64,000 bases of DNA, taken from positions 25,660 through 89,659 of the forward strand of contig NZ_JBHZOL010000111.1 in NCBI RefSeq assembly GCF_042788235.1, given 5' to 3'. Under the pieces are notes generated by a model that was given only the letters and a program-made list of their open reading frames with translations, was not told the DNA's origin and ran no database searches. The translations under genes and the position numbers were made by a program. Shown here piece after piece: positions 42,261-50,865 of this stretch (positions are counted from its first letter, which is position 1; each line of letters begins with the position of its first letter). This DNA is from Sphaerothrix epifaneia. Lineage in GTDB: Bacteria; Cyanobacteriota; Cyanobacteriia; Phormidesmidales; Phormidesmidaceae.

Positions 42261-43082
42261 CTATTCAATCGCCTGAACCTGGACGATCGCCGCTTCCTGA
42301 GGCGACAGCAAAGCTTGCGGTTCCGCCTCACGGGTACCCACGGCGGAGAAGATCAGGGTTGCGCCCATTAATGCCATGATGGCGTTTTCGGCAAAGCTCA
42401 CCACTCCCAGCGGGGCCTTCGAGTTGCCGCCGATGCAGGCACAGTTCAGCGCCATTTTGTCGATATAGACCGCTTTGAATACGGATACTGCCCCACTGAC
42501 GCCCACCACCAGCGAACCGATACCCGTTGCCAGGGGGGCGATTCCAGAGAGAAAACCCAGACCGATCGCGAGTTCTGCAAAGGGATAAACCTTACCGTAG
42601 GGCTTGAACCGTCGCGTCACCAGGTCATATTTGGCAAAGCTTTCGGAAAAAGCATTGAGGTCCATCAGCTTTAGCGAGGCCAGCATGGAGAGGGAAATGC
42701 CCATGAAGCCAGGAACCCCCAGGGAAGTCGCTAGCGCCATCAGGCCAGCGGTGGAAAACAGCGCGGCGACGGGGGTGTAGGAATAGTCAGCTTTTTCGGC
42801 CTCGACATCGAAGTAGGCGGCGAGGTCGGTGTAGCCCCCAATGCGGCGATCGCCAAAGAAAATCTGGGGTGTTGTCGCCACGTCATGCTGGGCCTTGAAC
42901 GCAGCGACTTCTTCTTGAGAGGTCAGCTTAATGTCTTCAAAAGCAATACCTTTCTCGTTGAGCAGATTCACCGCCCGCAGCCCCCAGGGACATTCGTGCT
43001 CGGCGGTAGACATGCGGTAGAGCTTGACTGGCTCTGGGCGATCAGTAGGGGTTGCGGGGGAGTGGGAAAGGGTAGCGGTCAT
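42261..43082 (-). CDS. Glutaredoxin-MauE fusion membrane protein
   Basis: 273 residues. The N-terminal 95 residues are a glutaredoxin-like domain with EHECPWGLRA (CPWG in place of CPYC), TTPQIFFGDRRIGGYTDL and a cis-Pro. The C-terminal half has four membrane helices with a MauE/DoxX-like pattern and NCACIGGNS, a Cys pair near a loop. The fusion could pass electrons to, or reduce, a metal or thiol outside the cytoplasm. The promoter upstream (43130-43161) is a MerR-type long-spacer promoter very like that of the merR gene at 44356. It is therefore probably induced by that regulator's metal. Confidence 0.8.
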   Translation of the reverse strand: MTATLSHSPATPTDRPEPVKLYRMSTAEHECPWGLRAVNLLNEKGIAFEDIKLTSQEEVAAFKAQHDVATTPQIFFGDRRIGGYTDLAAYFDVEAEKADYSYTPVAALFSTAGLMALATSLGVPGFMGISLSMLASLKLMDLNAFSESFAKYDLVTRRFKPYGKVYPFAELAIGLGFLSGIAPLATGIGSLVVGVSGAVSVFKAVYIDKMALNCACIGGNSKAPLGVVSFAENAIMALMGATLIFSAVGTREAEPQALLSPQEAAIVQVQAIE

Positions 43083-43129
43083 CGGTTCACCTCGCGATGC
43101 CCAACGGCATCAAATATGTTGATGACCCT

Positions 43130-43161
43130 ACCCTAAAGCTTACAGTGAGCTTTAAAGTCAA
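43130..43161 (-). promoter_or_regulatory. MerR-type promoter of the glutaredoxin-MauE gene
   Basis: On the minus strand, -35 TTGACT (43156-43161) and -10 TAGGGT (43130-43135) are separated by 20 bp, the overlong spacing of MerR-activated promoters. A TAAAGCT/AGCTTTA dyad (43134-43140 and 43148-43154) fills the spacer and overlaps the -10 edge. It aligns base for base with the merR promoter at 44299. Confidence 0.7.
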
Positions 43162-43348
43162 GGGGTAGACTCCAAAAAACGATCATCATATTTGTTGTCT
43201 GATTTCTGCTTGATAAAAATCATCTGCCAGATGCGATTGATAAGCCACCATATTCAGAACTTAGTCGTTTTTGCATTCGACAGATATTTTCTGCTAAGGC
43301 TAAATTCTTCAGCGGATTAGACTCTGAGTTGTTTATTAGCATTACAAG

Positions 43349-44191
43349 ATGAAGCGTTATCGGATATTGCCGTTCTTTGATTTCGATATGAGGTGCATGC
43401 TCCTTTCCGAACCGATCAAAGAGGAATGGGCGGAACAAGTTAAGGCGATGCACTGGCAGAATCGTGAGAACACTATTAAGTACCTAAAGGCTGAATATGG
43501 TGAACTACTTGCTGATGTAAAGATTCAGAACTTCATAGACCTTGGTCCAAAACCTATCTCTGTAATCGCTTTTCACAATACATTCTTCTCACAAGTCCGC
43601 AATGCATTTGTTGTTGAAGCCTATTATCCTGCTCTGACAGGTGTATGTGCGCTAGGAGAGCGCATACTCAATCATCTTGTTCTATCTCTTCGAGAAAACT
43701 TCAAGACCTCACCTGAGTATAAGAAGGTCTATAGAAAGGACTCTTTTGATGACTGGTCACTTGCAATTGAAACCCTTGATGCCTGGGACGTGTTGCTTCC
43801 GAAAGCTGCAAAAGATTTTCGTGTGCTGATGAAGAAACGACATCAGGCGATACATTTTCGTCCAGAAATAGATATGAACGCGAGGGAACTCGCCTTAGAG
43901 GCTATTAAGTGTATGCAAGGAATTATTAGCGAACAATTTTCTGGTTTCGGTTCTCAACCGTGGTTTATAACAGGGGTTCCTGGGGAGATTTACATAAAGC
44001 GCGAATGGGAAAGCAACCCCTTTATAAGGCTGATATATCTAAAAAATGGGCTTTTGGTTGGGCCGAGACACAAGATTGAATCTTTTCAACCTCAGATTCA
44101 AATATTAGATCCGGATCATTTGAAGCCAGGATCTGATATCTCTGATGACGAGTTTGTTAGTTTGAGGAAGACTTTTAATAATAGTGAATAG
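43349..44191 (+). CDS. AT-rich hypothetical protein with HEPN-like R-x4-H
   Basis: 280 residues without signal peptide. It is mainly helical, with FVVEAYYPALTGVCALGERIL and LMKKRHQAIHFRPE. The latter gives R-x4-H at about residue 172, the HEPN pattern in a helix after a long soluble region. A small strand-rich domain follows. No family is recognised with confidence. It is clearly AT-richer than the flanking metal genes and splits the merR gene from its target. It is probably a later insertion carrying a defence-like or toxin-like gene. Confidence 0.55.
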   Translation: MKRYRILPFFDFDMRCMLLSEPIKEEWAEQVKAMHWQNRENTIKYLKAEYGELLADVKIQNFIDLGPKPISVIAFHNTFFSQVRNAFVVEAYYPALTGVCALGERILNHLVLSLRENFKTSPEYKKVYRKDSFDDWSLAIETLDAWDVLLPKAAKDFRVLMKKRHQAIHFRPEIDMNARELALEAIKCMQGIISEQFSGFGSQPWFITGVPGEIYIKREWESNPFIRLIYLKNGLLVGPRHKIESFQPQIQILDPDHLKPGSDISDDEFVSLRKTFNNSE

Positions 44192-44298
44192 GGCTAATAG
44201 CAGTAACTTCTAACCTAAGTACTTTCATCTCCTCAATCGGCTACAGTGAGATACTGAGTTGTATCCGAGCGTTTATCAAGGTGGATGTGAGATTTCTC

Positions 44299-44330
44299 TT
44301 GACCCTATAGCCAACTGTAAACTTTAGACT
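44299..44330 (+). promoter_or_regulatory. MerR-type promoter of merR
   Basis: TTGACC (44299-44304) and TAGACT (44325-44330) with 20 bp between them form a MerR-class promoter. The spacer CTATAGCCAACTGTAAACTT matches the spacer of the 43130-43161 promoter at most positions, especially ACTGTAA and CTTTAG. It indicates autoregulation. Confidence 0.7.
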
Positions 44331-44355
44331 AAAGCCAGAGCTAGGGGAAACCGCT

Positions 44356-44778
44356 ATGGCCGTCATCATCGGATTGAAAATTGGGGAAGTCGCCAAGCAA
44401 ACGGGCGTTGCAGTGGGCGCTTTGCGGTATTACGAAAGCCTGGGACTGATCCAGTCAGAGCGCGGAGAAAACAGCTACCGCTACTATCCGCCTGAAACGG
44501 TGCAGCAGGTGCAGTTCATCAAAAAGGCCCAGACCTTAGGCTTTTCCCTGGAAGATATTGGCGAAGTGCTGACCGTGCATCACCGGGGCGATGTGCCCTG
44601 CGAGTTTGTGCAGTCGCTGTTGCAAGATAAGATTCAACAGCTTGAGGCTCAAATTCAAGAAATGGTGGCGTTTAAGTCGGCGTTGGAGCAGTACCGCGAT
44701 CGCTGGGCGGCTGACCATCCCCATCCGCAACCGGGAGACATTTGTCCGCTAATTGAGACTGTGCCACTCACGGAATAG
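44356..44778 (+). CDS. MerR-family heavy-metal-responsive regulator
   Basis: 140 residues. The winged helix-turn-helix starts KIGEVAKQTGVAVGALRYYE. A coupling helix and a long dimerisation helix end near 120. Metal-site candidates are one Cys in GDVPCEFV (about 82) and one in GDICPLIE near the end, with a His pair HPHP between. Together they resemble the metal-binding region of MerR and ZntR-type regulators. It bends the overlong promoter to activate it on metal binding. Both its own promoter and that of the glutaredoxin-MauE gene fit. Which metal is sensed cannot be told from sequence alone. Confidence 0.8.
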   Translation: MAVIIGLKIGEVAKQTGVAVGALRYYESLGLIQSERGENSYRYYPPETVQQVQFIKKAQTLGFSLEDIGEVLTVHHRGDVPCEFVQSLLQDKIQQLEAQIQEMVAFKSALEQYRDRWAADHPHPQPGDICPLIETVPLTE

Positions 44779-44811
44779 AACTTGATAGGGTTCGTTCAAA
44801 GCAACCAAGTA

Positions 44812-44828
44812 TTTCATCCTGGTTTCAC
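44812..44828 (+). promoter_or_regulatory. Response-regulator box upstream of the RND adaptor operon
   Basis: TTTCAT at 44812 and TTTCAC at 44823, an 11-bp step, lie 50 bases before the adaptor ATG. The element is shared with other metal operons of this window. Confidence 0.6.
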
Positions 44829-44877
44829 AATTGGCTGATAACTTCACAGAGATATTGTTTCTCAATCCCGTACGCCG

Positions 44878-46644
44878 ATGTCTCTGGAACCACCCTCGCC
44901 TCAGTCAGAAATTCAAGATTCCAGCATCGACGCTTCAGAGCCATCTTCTGAAGCGTCAGCTTTTGGAGACTCATCCCCGAAGCCGACATCAGATCAACCT
45001 TCACAACCAGTCCACCACAAGTACGGTCGGGCGTTGTTGGGGCTGGGGGTTTTTGTCGTTCTGAGTAGCGGCATTCTGCTCATCACCCAGCATATTAAGC
45101 CTGCTAACTCTATAGCGGGGATGGAAGGTCACGGCATGTCGGGCATGTCCCACGACGAGATGATGCAGGTAGATGGGGCATTTAACGCGGTGCCAGTCAC
45201 GGTGGAAGTGGTGCAAGCGGCGAACTTTGAGGCCGGAGTTTCCTACACGGGCTCGATCATGCCCTACCAGGAAGCGGTGGTTTATCCTCGTGTGGCGGGG
45301 CAGTTGACGAATTATTCGGTGTATCCGGGCGATCGCGTCGAAGCGGGACAGGTGCTGGCCGAGCTGATTGCCGATGAGCGCTCTACCGAACTGGCAGAAG
45401 CTCGCGCCGAAGCCGACGCGATGACCACCTCCCTGCAAGTGAGTCAGGTAGAAATTGACGAGCAAAGACAAGAAATTGCTCGCCTGCAAGCGGAGTTGGA
45501 CTATCTGAATCTTCAGCGCGATCGCTTTGCCAAACTCACTGCTGAAGGCGCAACTTCCCAAAACGAATACGATGCCGTCGCCACGCAAGTCGCGGCAAAG
45601 GAAGCCGCCTTGGGGCAGGCCCAAGCCAAGCTGACTCGCCTCAATGCTCAGGTGACGCGGGAGCAAGCAAGGGTCGGACAGGCGGAAGCCAGAGTCAACA
45701 CCGCTGCCGTGATGCAGGGTTACACCACGCTGCCAGCCCCCATCAGCGGCATTGTGCAGAGCCGCATGGTTGATCCCGGCGTGGTGGTGCAGCCGGGGAT
45801 GGGGGTGCTGAAAATTGGCGACTATTCGCGGGTGCGGCTCCAGGCCAATGTGGCTCAGCAAGATGCGGGCTACATCCGGGTGGGCACTCCCATTCGCGCC
45901 CAGGTGCCAGGGGCGATGGATGAACCGCTGACAGGCAGCGTCACCAGCATCTTTCCCCAGACCAATAACGACACCCGCACGGTAGTAGTGGAAGCGCTAA
46001 TCGACAATCCCCAGGGGCGGTTATTGTCGGGTCAGTATTTGGAGATGACGCTGCTCACGAAGAGTCAGAGCAATACCCTGTCGGTGCCGCAAGCTGCCGT
46101 GGTGGAGTACAACGGTGAGCCCTCCGTATGGGTGATGGCGGGCACCACTGCTGAGCGGCGGACGGTGGAAACGGGCATGGTGAACGGAGACCGGATCGCT
46201 ATTACCAGCGGTCTCAACCCCGGCGATCAGGTCATCACCTCCGGCCACAGTCGTCTGGTGCCCGGTGTGCAGGTGGCTGTGGTGGACGATGCCGGAGAGC
46301 CCGTGCCGATGCTGGGAGACAGTAGCCAGGGGAATGTGGAAGTGGCGATCGTTGAGCCGGACCCCACGAAAAGTTTTAAGTCGGGGGGCGCTGACCTGCT
46401 CCTAGAAATCCGCAACCCCGATACTCAGGAACCGTTGCCTGTTGAGGATGTGACTGTCGATGTCATGATGCCCATGCCCAACATGGCCCCGATGACCACT
46501 ATGGTGCAGTTTGAGCCCACAGGTCAGCCGGGACGGTTCCAGGTCAAGACTCACTTCGGCATGGTGGGGGAATGGCACATCAACGTTGAGGTCAATGACC
46601 CTGATTACAAAGGCCAGTCGCTGATCACCGTGTCGGTTGAGTAG
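44878..46644 (+). CDS. RND efflux membrane-fusion adaptor with C-terminal YtkA-like domain
   Basis: 588 residues. One membrane anchor lies near 42-65, then a short Met/His segment GMEGHGMSGMSHDEMM typical of copper-linked adaptors. The HlyD-type core has a lipoyl half GSIMPYQEAVVYPRVAGQL, a long coiled hairpin (about 165-280) and beta-barrel parts. From about residue 485 a further domain (MMPMPNMAPMTTM) resembles YtkA-like domains and the protein encoded next. The adaptor links the RND pump to an outer-membrane channel. The extra domain is unusual and may bind metal. No outer-membrane factor gene is in the window. Confidence 0.83.
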   Translation: MSLEPPSPQSEIQDSSIDASEPSSEASAFGDSSPKPTSDQPSQPVHHKYGRALLGLGVFVVLSSGILLITQHIKPANSIAGMEGHGMSGMSHDEMMQVDGAFNAVPVTVEVVQAANFEAGVSYTGSIMPYQEAVVYPRVAGQLTNYSVYPGDRVEAGQVLAELIADERSTELAEARAEADAMTTSLQVSQVEIDEQRQEIARLQAELDYLNLQRDRFAKLTAEGATSQNEYDAVATQVAAKEAALGQAQAKLTRLNAQVTREQARVGQAEARVNTAAVMQGYTTLPAPISGIVQSRMVDPGVVVQPGMGVLKIGDYSRVRLQANVAQQDAGYIRVGTPIRAQVPGAMDEPLTGSVTSIFPQTNNDTRTVVVEALIDNPQGRLLSGQYLEMTLLTKSQSNTLSVPQAAVVEYNGEPSVWVMAGTTAERRTVETGMVNGDRIAITSGLNPGDQVITSGHSRLVPGVQVAVVDDAGEPVPMLGDSSQGNVEVAIVEPDPTKSFKSGGADLLLEIRNPDTQEPLPVEDVTVDVMMPMPNMAPMTTMVQFEPTGQPGRFQVKTHFGMVGEWHINVEVNDPDYKGQSLITVSVE

Positions 46645-46699
46645 CGCGAATCGCGCTTCTGTTGGTGTTCTTTCTTTGATCAACGCAGTTGAGGATTGC

Positions 46700-47155
46700 A
46701 TGAAAAAAGTTCTATTTCTTTTGGCGATAGTTGGAGTGTTGAGTACGGCTTGCGGCAACGCAAATCAGGCAGAAACGGAAGCCACTGAGGCGGCGGCAGC
46801 GCCAGCGGCGGAGAGCACTGAGGCGGCTGAAGCCCCTGCGGAAGAGGGCGTGGCGATCGCCCTCGTTACCCCCGAAGACGCAACCGTGCCTATGGGCGAT
46901 GCAGAGCTAGTGTTGCAGGTGGTTGACCCCGCTACCAACGAACCTGTTGAGGTTGAAAACCTAGAAGTTGATCTCTCGATGCCGATGGATGGCATGGATC
47001 CGATGACGACGATGGCGGTTGTTGAACCGGGAGCAGAAGCGGGTCAATACAAGGTCATGACCAATCTGGGCATGGAAGGCATGTGGATCATGGAAGTGAA
47101 ATCCGCCGATGCGGCGATGCCCGGTGAAGCCACCTTCAACCTTGACGTGAAATAG
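46700..47155 (+). CDS. YtkA-like lipoprotein
   Basis: 151 residues with a lipobox LSTACGN (Cys near 19) and an Ala/Glu-rich linker. A domain with VDLSMPMDGMDPMTTM and GMEGMWIMEVKSADA matches the last 110 residues of the adaptor encoded just before. GAGG five bases upstream supports ATG 46700; a longer frame to 46637 overlaps the adaptor gene. The Met-rich centre suggests copper binding. The adaptor domain and this gene look like products of a duplication. Confidence 0.75.
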   Translation: MKKVLFLLAIVGVLSTACGNANQAETEATEAAAAPAAESTEAAEAPAEEGVAIALVTPEDATVPMGDAELVLQVVDPATNEPVEVENLEVDLSMPMDGMDPMTTMAVVEPGAEAGQYKVMTNLGMEGMWIMEVKSADAAMPGEATFNLDVK

Positions 47156-47258
47156 ACAGCTTTGACGAATGTCCTTGAGGGATACAAAAACTTGTGTCCC
47201 TCTGTCGGCTATCTCAGTCTCCACCTTCATTAGCTCCGGGCACATTGGTCTTAATTTG

Positions 47259-50200
47259 ATGAAAAGCTTCCTCACTCGCTGGTCGATCAAGCATCCTGTC
47301 ATCGTCGCCGCCCTGTACATCGCCGTATTGGTGCTGTCGGTGCTGACGCTGTTTCTGCTGCCGGTGCGGATGATGCCCTACGTGGAAAGTCCGCTGGTGT
47401 CTATCGTCACCATGGCACCCGGCTCATCGCCAACGGAGGTGGAAACCTACATCAGCAAACCGATTGAGCAGCGGATGACGGTACTGGACGGAGTACGGTT
47501 CATCCGCTCTAGCTCTCAGCAGGATATGTCTCTGGTGACCATCCAGTTTGCCTGGGGAGACGACATTGGCAAAGCGGTGCAGTCGGTTCAGAGCCTGATG
47601 ACGGCGGCGGAGGGGGATATTGAGCTGGATGGCTTCAACTCCCGCTCCTACTGGGTGCTGCCCATCGACCCGCTGAACCGTCCGGTGCTGACCCTGGCCC
47701 TGCGGGGGGAAGGCTGGGACCCGGTGCAGCTGCGGGAGTTCGCCGATAACACTCTCGTGGATCGCCTTACCCAGGTGCCCAATGTGCAGGCGGTGTCCAT
47801 TTTTGGGGGCTATCGGCGGCAGCTACAGGTGGTGGTGGATCGGCAAAAGCTGGCGGCTTATGGCCTGTCGATTTTGCAGGTACGGGATGCGATCGACGCC
47901 AACAACGTCAGTCAGGGGGCAGGAGTGCTCACCCAGGGGGATTCTGAAATTCTGGTGCGGGCGGATAAGCGGGCGCTGAGTGCAGCAGAGGTGATGGACT
48001 ACCCCATCCTGGAGCAGGACGGGCAGGTGGTCTACGTCCGCGATGTGGCAACGGTGAAAGACACCTTTGAGGAACGGCGCAGCGGCTACCGCTACAACGG
48101 CGAGGCGGCCCTGGCGGTGAACGTGATTCAGAAGCCCGACTCCAGTTCGCCGAAGGTAATCAAGCAGGTGCGGGCCGAGCTGGAGCGCATCCAGGCCGAG
48201 TATCCGGGGCTGGAATTTCAGGAAGCCTACGACAACTCCTACCTGGTCAACATCATCCTCGACAGCACCTTTCAAGAGCTGCTGATCAGCGTGCTGCTGG
48301 CGGGCATCGTGATTCTGGTCTTTTTGGAAGATTTTCGGGCCACTGCGATCATTATGATTTCCATCCCCACGTCCCTGGCCCTATCTACCCTGCCCTTCAT
48401 CCCCATCGAGATGTCGCTCAATTCGTCCACGTTGATTGGCATGATGATGGCGATCGGCAAACTGGTGGATGACTCGATTATCGTCATCGACTCCATTGAT
48501 CAAAAGCTACGCCAGGGTTTTCAACCCATGCAGGCAGCGATTCGAGGCACGGGGGAAGTGTTCCTCGCCAGTGCGGCGGCCAGCTGCGTAATGATTGCGG
48601 CGCTGCTACCGACGATTTTGGCGGGCGGGCTCACCGGGCTGATGTTTGTGGGGCTGGTCTGGCCGATGGTGTTCGCCTTCATCGCCTCCCTGATTGTGTC
48701 GGTGACGCTGATTCCGCTAATTGCCGCCTTTGTGCTGAAGCCACCCCAAGAGCAACGGCAGCGACGCACCTGGTTTCAAAAGCTGATGCTGCCCTTCCAG
48801 GCGGGGTTTCAACGGTTGGAGCAGGGCTACGGCTGGCTGCTGGATCGCTGTATGAATAATCGAGAAATTACGCTGGCGATCGCCGGGTCGGCAATTGTGC
48901 TGGCGATCGCCCTCTATCCCTTCGTGCCCCAGGAAATGATGCCCCTGGGCGATTCCGGCCAGTTCATGGCTTCCCTGGAAATGGAAGCCGGAACCTCCTT
49001 CGTTAAAACCGACGAGAGTGTTTATCAGCTAGAGCAGTTACTGCTGGCCCAGCCCGACATTGCTAAGGTGTCTTCCCAAACCGGCTTTGAGTTGACCCGC
49101 AACAGCACCTACTTCAGCGGTTACAGCATGGGCAGCGTCAACTCGGCATCGCTGATTGTGACGCTTGAAGATCAGCGGCAGCGGGACATCTGGGAGATCA
49201 TGGACAGCGTGGAAGCGGAAGCTCGCCGCACCATTCCCGGTGTGCGCCGCATCGCCCTGAAGGAAATGGGGGTGGATGTGATGGCCACCTCCGCTGCGCC
49301 CATCCAACTGGCGGTATATGGGGAAGACCTGGAAGTGCTGCACCGCTTGGCAGAAGGCGTCCTGCGCATTGCCGAAGACACCCCCGGTCTGGTGATGGCC
49401 CAGACCAGCTCCGCCCTCACCCAGCCGGAATATCAGCTCACGGTGGATCGCCGCCGCGCCCAGGAGCTGGGGCTGAATGTACGGATGGTGGCCCAACAGG
49501 CCCGCTATGCCCTGAATGGCGGCTTCACCCAGCGCTACTACAACCGCCCCAACCTGCGGCAAAACTCCATTCTGGTGCGCTATGAGGAGGGCGATCGCGG
49601 CACCCTCGATAATCTGGCGGGCACCTACATCACCACTCCGATGGGACAGCAAATTCCCCTCAACACCGTCGCCACCCTGGAGCGACGCAGCGGCCCCACC
49701 CTGATTGAGCATGTCAACGGCAAGCGGGTGGTGTACGTCAACGGCTACTACCGCAAGGGCGGCCCCGCGTCGATGGATCTCTCGATGGCGATCGCCATGC
49801 GGGCGGGGCAGGAACTTACCTTTCCCCCCGGTTACGGCGTGGATTCCATGGGCGACATGACCGACATGATGATCGAGTTCGATCGCCTGCTGAAGGGGCT
49901 GCTGGTGTCGCTGATTCTCATCTACCTGATTCTGGTGATTCAGTTCGGCTCCTTCATTCAGCCTCTGGTGATGATGCTGTCGGTGCCCCTGCAATTAGTG
50001 GGGGTCTTTGGCGGGCTGATTCTGGCCCAGCAGACCCTCTCCACGGTGTCGATTCTGGGCATTGTGATTCTCTCCGGTCTCTCCCTCTCGGCGGCGATTC
50101 TTTTGCTAGAGCTAATCTTGGCAAAACGAGCAGAAGGGGTACCCCGCGATGTCGCCATCCGCATGGCTGGCCCGGTGCGGCTGAAGGCCATTACCATGAC

Positions 50201-50435
50201 CACCCTGACCACGGTGATTGTGATCGTACGACTGGCCTTCTTCCCGGAGATCGGCATGGATGCCTACTCGCCCATCGCCACGGTGATTCTGGGGGGCCTG
50301 CTGCTCTCCACCCTGCTGACCCTGGTAGTGGTGCCAGTGGTCTATTCCTTCATCGATGATGCGGCGGTATGGTTGAAGCGGCGGGGGCGGGGGCGGCGAC
50401 TCGCGAAAGATCCAACAATTATTGTGGGCAAATGA
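47259..50435 (+). CDS. RND efflux transporter, inner-membrane pump
   Basis: 1058 residues with twelve expected helices. The start ATG 47259 puts the first helix at its usual place (about 12-32). SPTEVETYISKPIEQRMTVL, then GKLVDDSIIVIDSIDQKLRQG in helix 4 with paired Asp residues for proton relay, and the second-half pore domain are all in family order. It belongs to the broad efflux RND permease group. Its partner adaptor, lipoprotein and the Met-rich genes suggest copper or silver, but the helix-4 motif is not the classic CusA one. The export substrate therefore remains open. Confidence 0.82.
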   Translation: MKSFLTRWSIKHPVIVAALYIAVLVLSVLTLFLLPVRMMPYVESPLVSIVTMAPGSSPTEVETYISKPIEQRMTVLDGVRFIRSSSQQDMSLVTIQFAWGDDIGKAVQSVQSLMTAAEGDIELDGFNSRSYWVLPIDPLNRPVLTLALRGEGWDPVQLREFADNTLVDRLTQVPNVQAVSIFGGYRRQLQVVVDRQKLAAYGLSILQVRDAIDANNVSQGAGVLTQGDSEILVRADKRALSAAEVMDYPILEQDGQVVYVRDVATVKDTFEERRSGYRYNGEAALAVNVIQKPDSSSPKVIKQVRAELERIQAEYPGLEFQEAYDNSYLVNIILDSTFQELLISVLLAGIVILVFLEDFRATAIIMISIPTSLALSTLPFIPIEMSLNSSTLIGMMMAIGKLVDDSIIVIDSIDQKLRQGFQPMQAAIRGTGEVFLASAAASCVMIAALLPTILAGGLTGLMFVGLVWPMVFAFIASLIVSVTLIPLIAAFVLKPPQEQRQRRTWFQKLMLPFQAGFQRLEQGYGWLLDRCMNNREITLAIAGSAIVLAIALYPFVPQEMMPLGDSGQFMASLEMEAGTSFVKTDESVYQLEQLLLAQPDIAKVSSQTGFELTRNSTYFSGYSMGSVNSASLIVTLEDQRQRDIWEIMDSVEAEARRTIPGVRRIALKEMGVDVMATSAAPIQLAVYGEDLEVLHRLAEGVLRIAEDTPGLVMAQTSSALTQPEYQLTVDRRRAQELGLNVRMVAQQARYALNGGFTQRYYNRPNLRQNSILVRYEEGDRGTLDNLAGTYITTPMGQQIPLNTVATLERRSGPTLIEHVNGKRVVYVNGYYRKGGPASMDLSMAIAMRAGQELTFPPGYGVDSMGDMTDMMIEFDRLLKGLLVSLILIYLILVIQFGSFIQPLVMMLSVPLQLVGVFGGLILAQQTLSTVSILGIVILSGLSLSAAILLLELILAKRAEGVPRDVAIRMAGPVRLKAITMTTLTTVIVIVRLAFFPEIGMDAYSPIATVILGGLLLSTLLTLVVVPVVYSFIDDAAVWLKRRGRGRRLAKDPTIIVGK

Positions 50436-50865
50436 CCAAAGCTGAGCAAAACCGATGTCTTAGAGAAAACGTAGCGCTGTTCAGAAGGGTTTGCTTATCT
50501 GGTGTAAATAAAAGCTGAATAATCTGGAGAGATACTGGCGAGCTGATTATACTGAATCGCTATGTCTAATCCCCGCGTAGGAGAGTTAGTCAAACGTCTT
50601 TAAACCTAATCAAATCCGTATGGATATTAGGCCGACAAATTTCAATCTGATCTGCCCTGAAAGAGTATTAGATTGAAAATTTCCCTCCAGATATGAGTTA
50701 CATTACACATCTGCCTGATGGCGAAATAGTAGCGTCAAGAACCCAACTTGTTATTAAGCATCGCGATGGTGAGCACTGCCTATCCAACTTTGCTACTGGT
50801 CTTGCTCAGCTCATAAAATCACTGTATCCCATAGCCTGACATAAGACAAAGAAAGACTTATCAAT
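50436..50865. other. AT-rich intergenic stretch with one tiny reading frame
   Basis: 430 bases between the RND pump and the AT-rich gene at 50866. The sequence changes abruptly from GC-rich to AT-rich. It holds a 48-codon frame at 50693-50839 and no clear repeats or promoter motif. It could be one edge of an inserted segment. Confidence 0.5.
50693..50839 (+). CDS. Possible 48-residue small protein
   Basis: ATG at 50693 to TGA at 50839. The product begins MSYITHLPDGEIV and ends LIKSLYPIA; its codon positions look protein-like, with strands then a helix. No ribosome site is evident, and it may be a remnant or chance frame. It ends 26 bases before the gene at 50866. Confidence 0.3.
   Translation: MSYITHLPDGEIVASRTQLVIKHRDGEHCLSNFATGLAQLIKSLYPIA

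Noticed and set aside
49038..49994. 318-codon minus-strand frame under the RND pump
   Set aside because: His/Gln/Gly-rich composition of an opposite-strand shadow; the pump frame has full family motifs.
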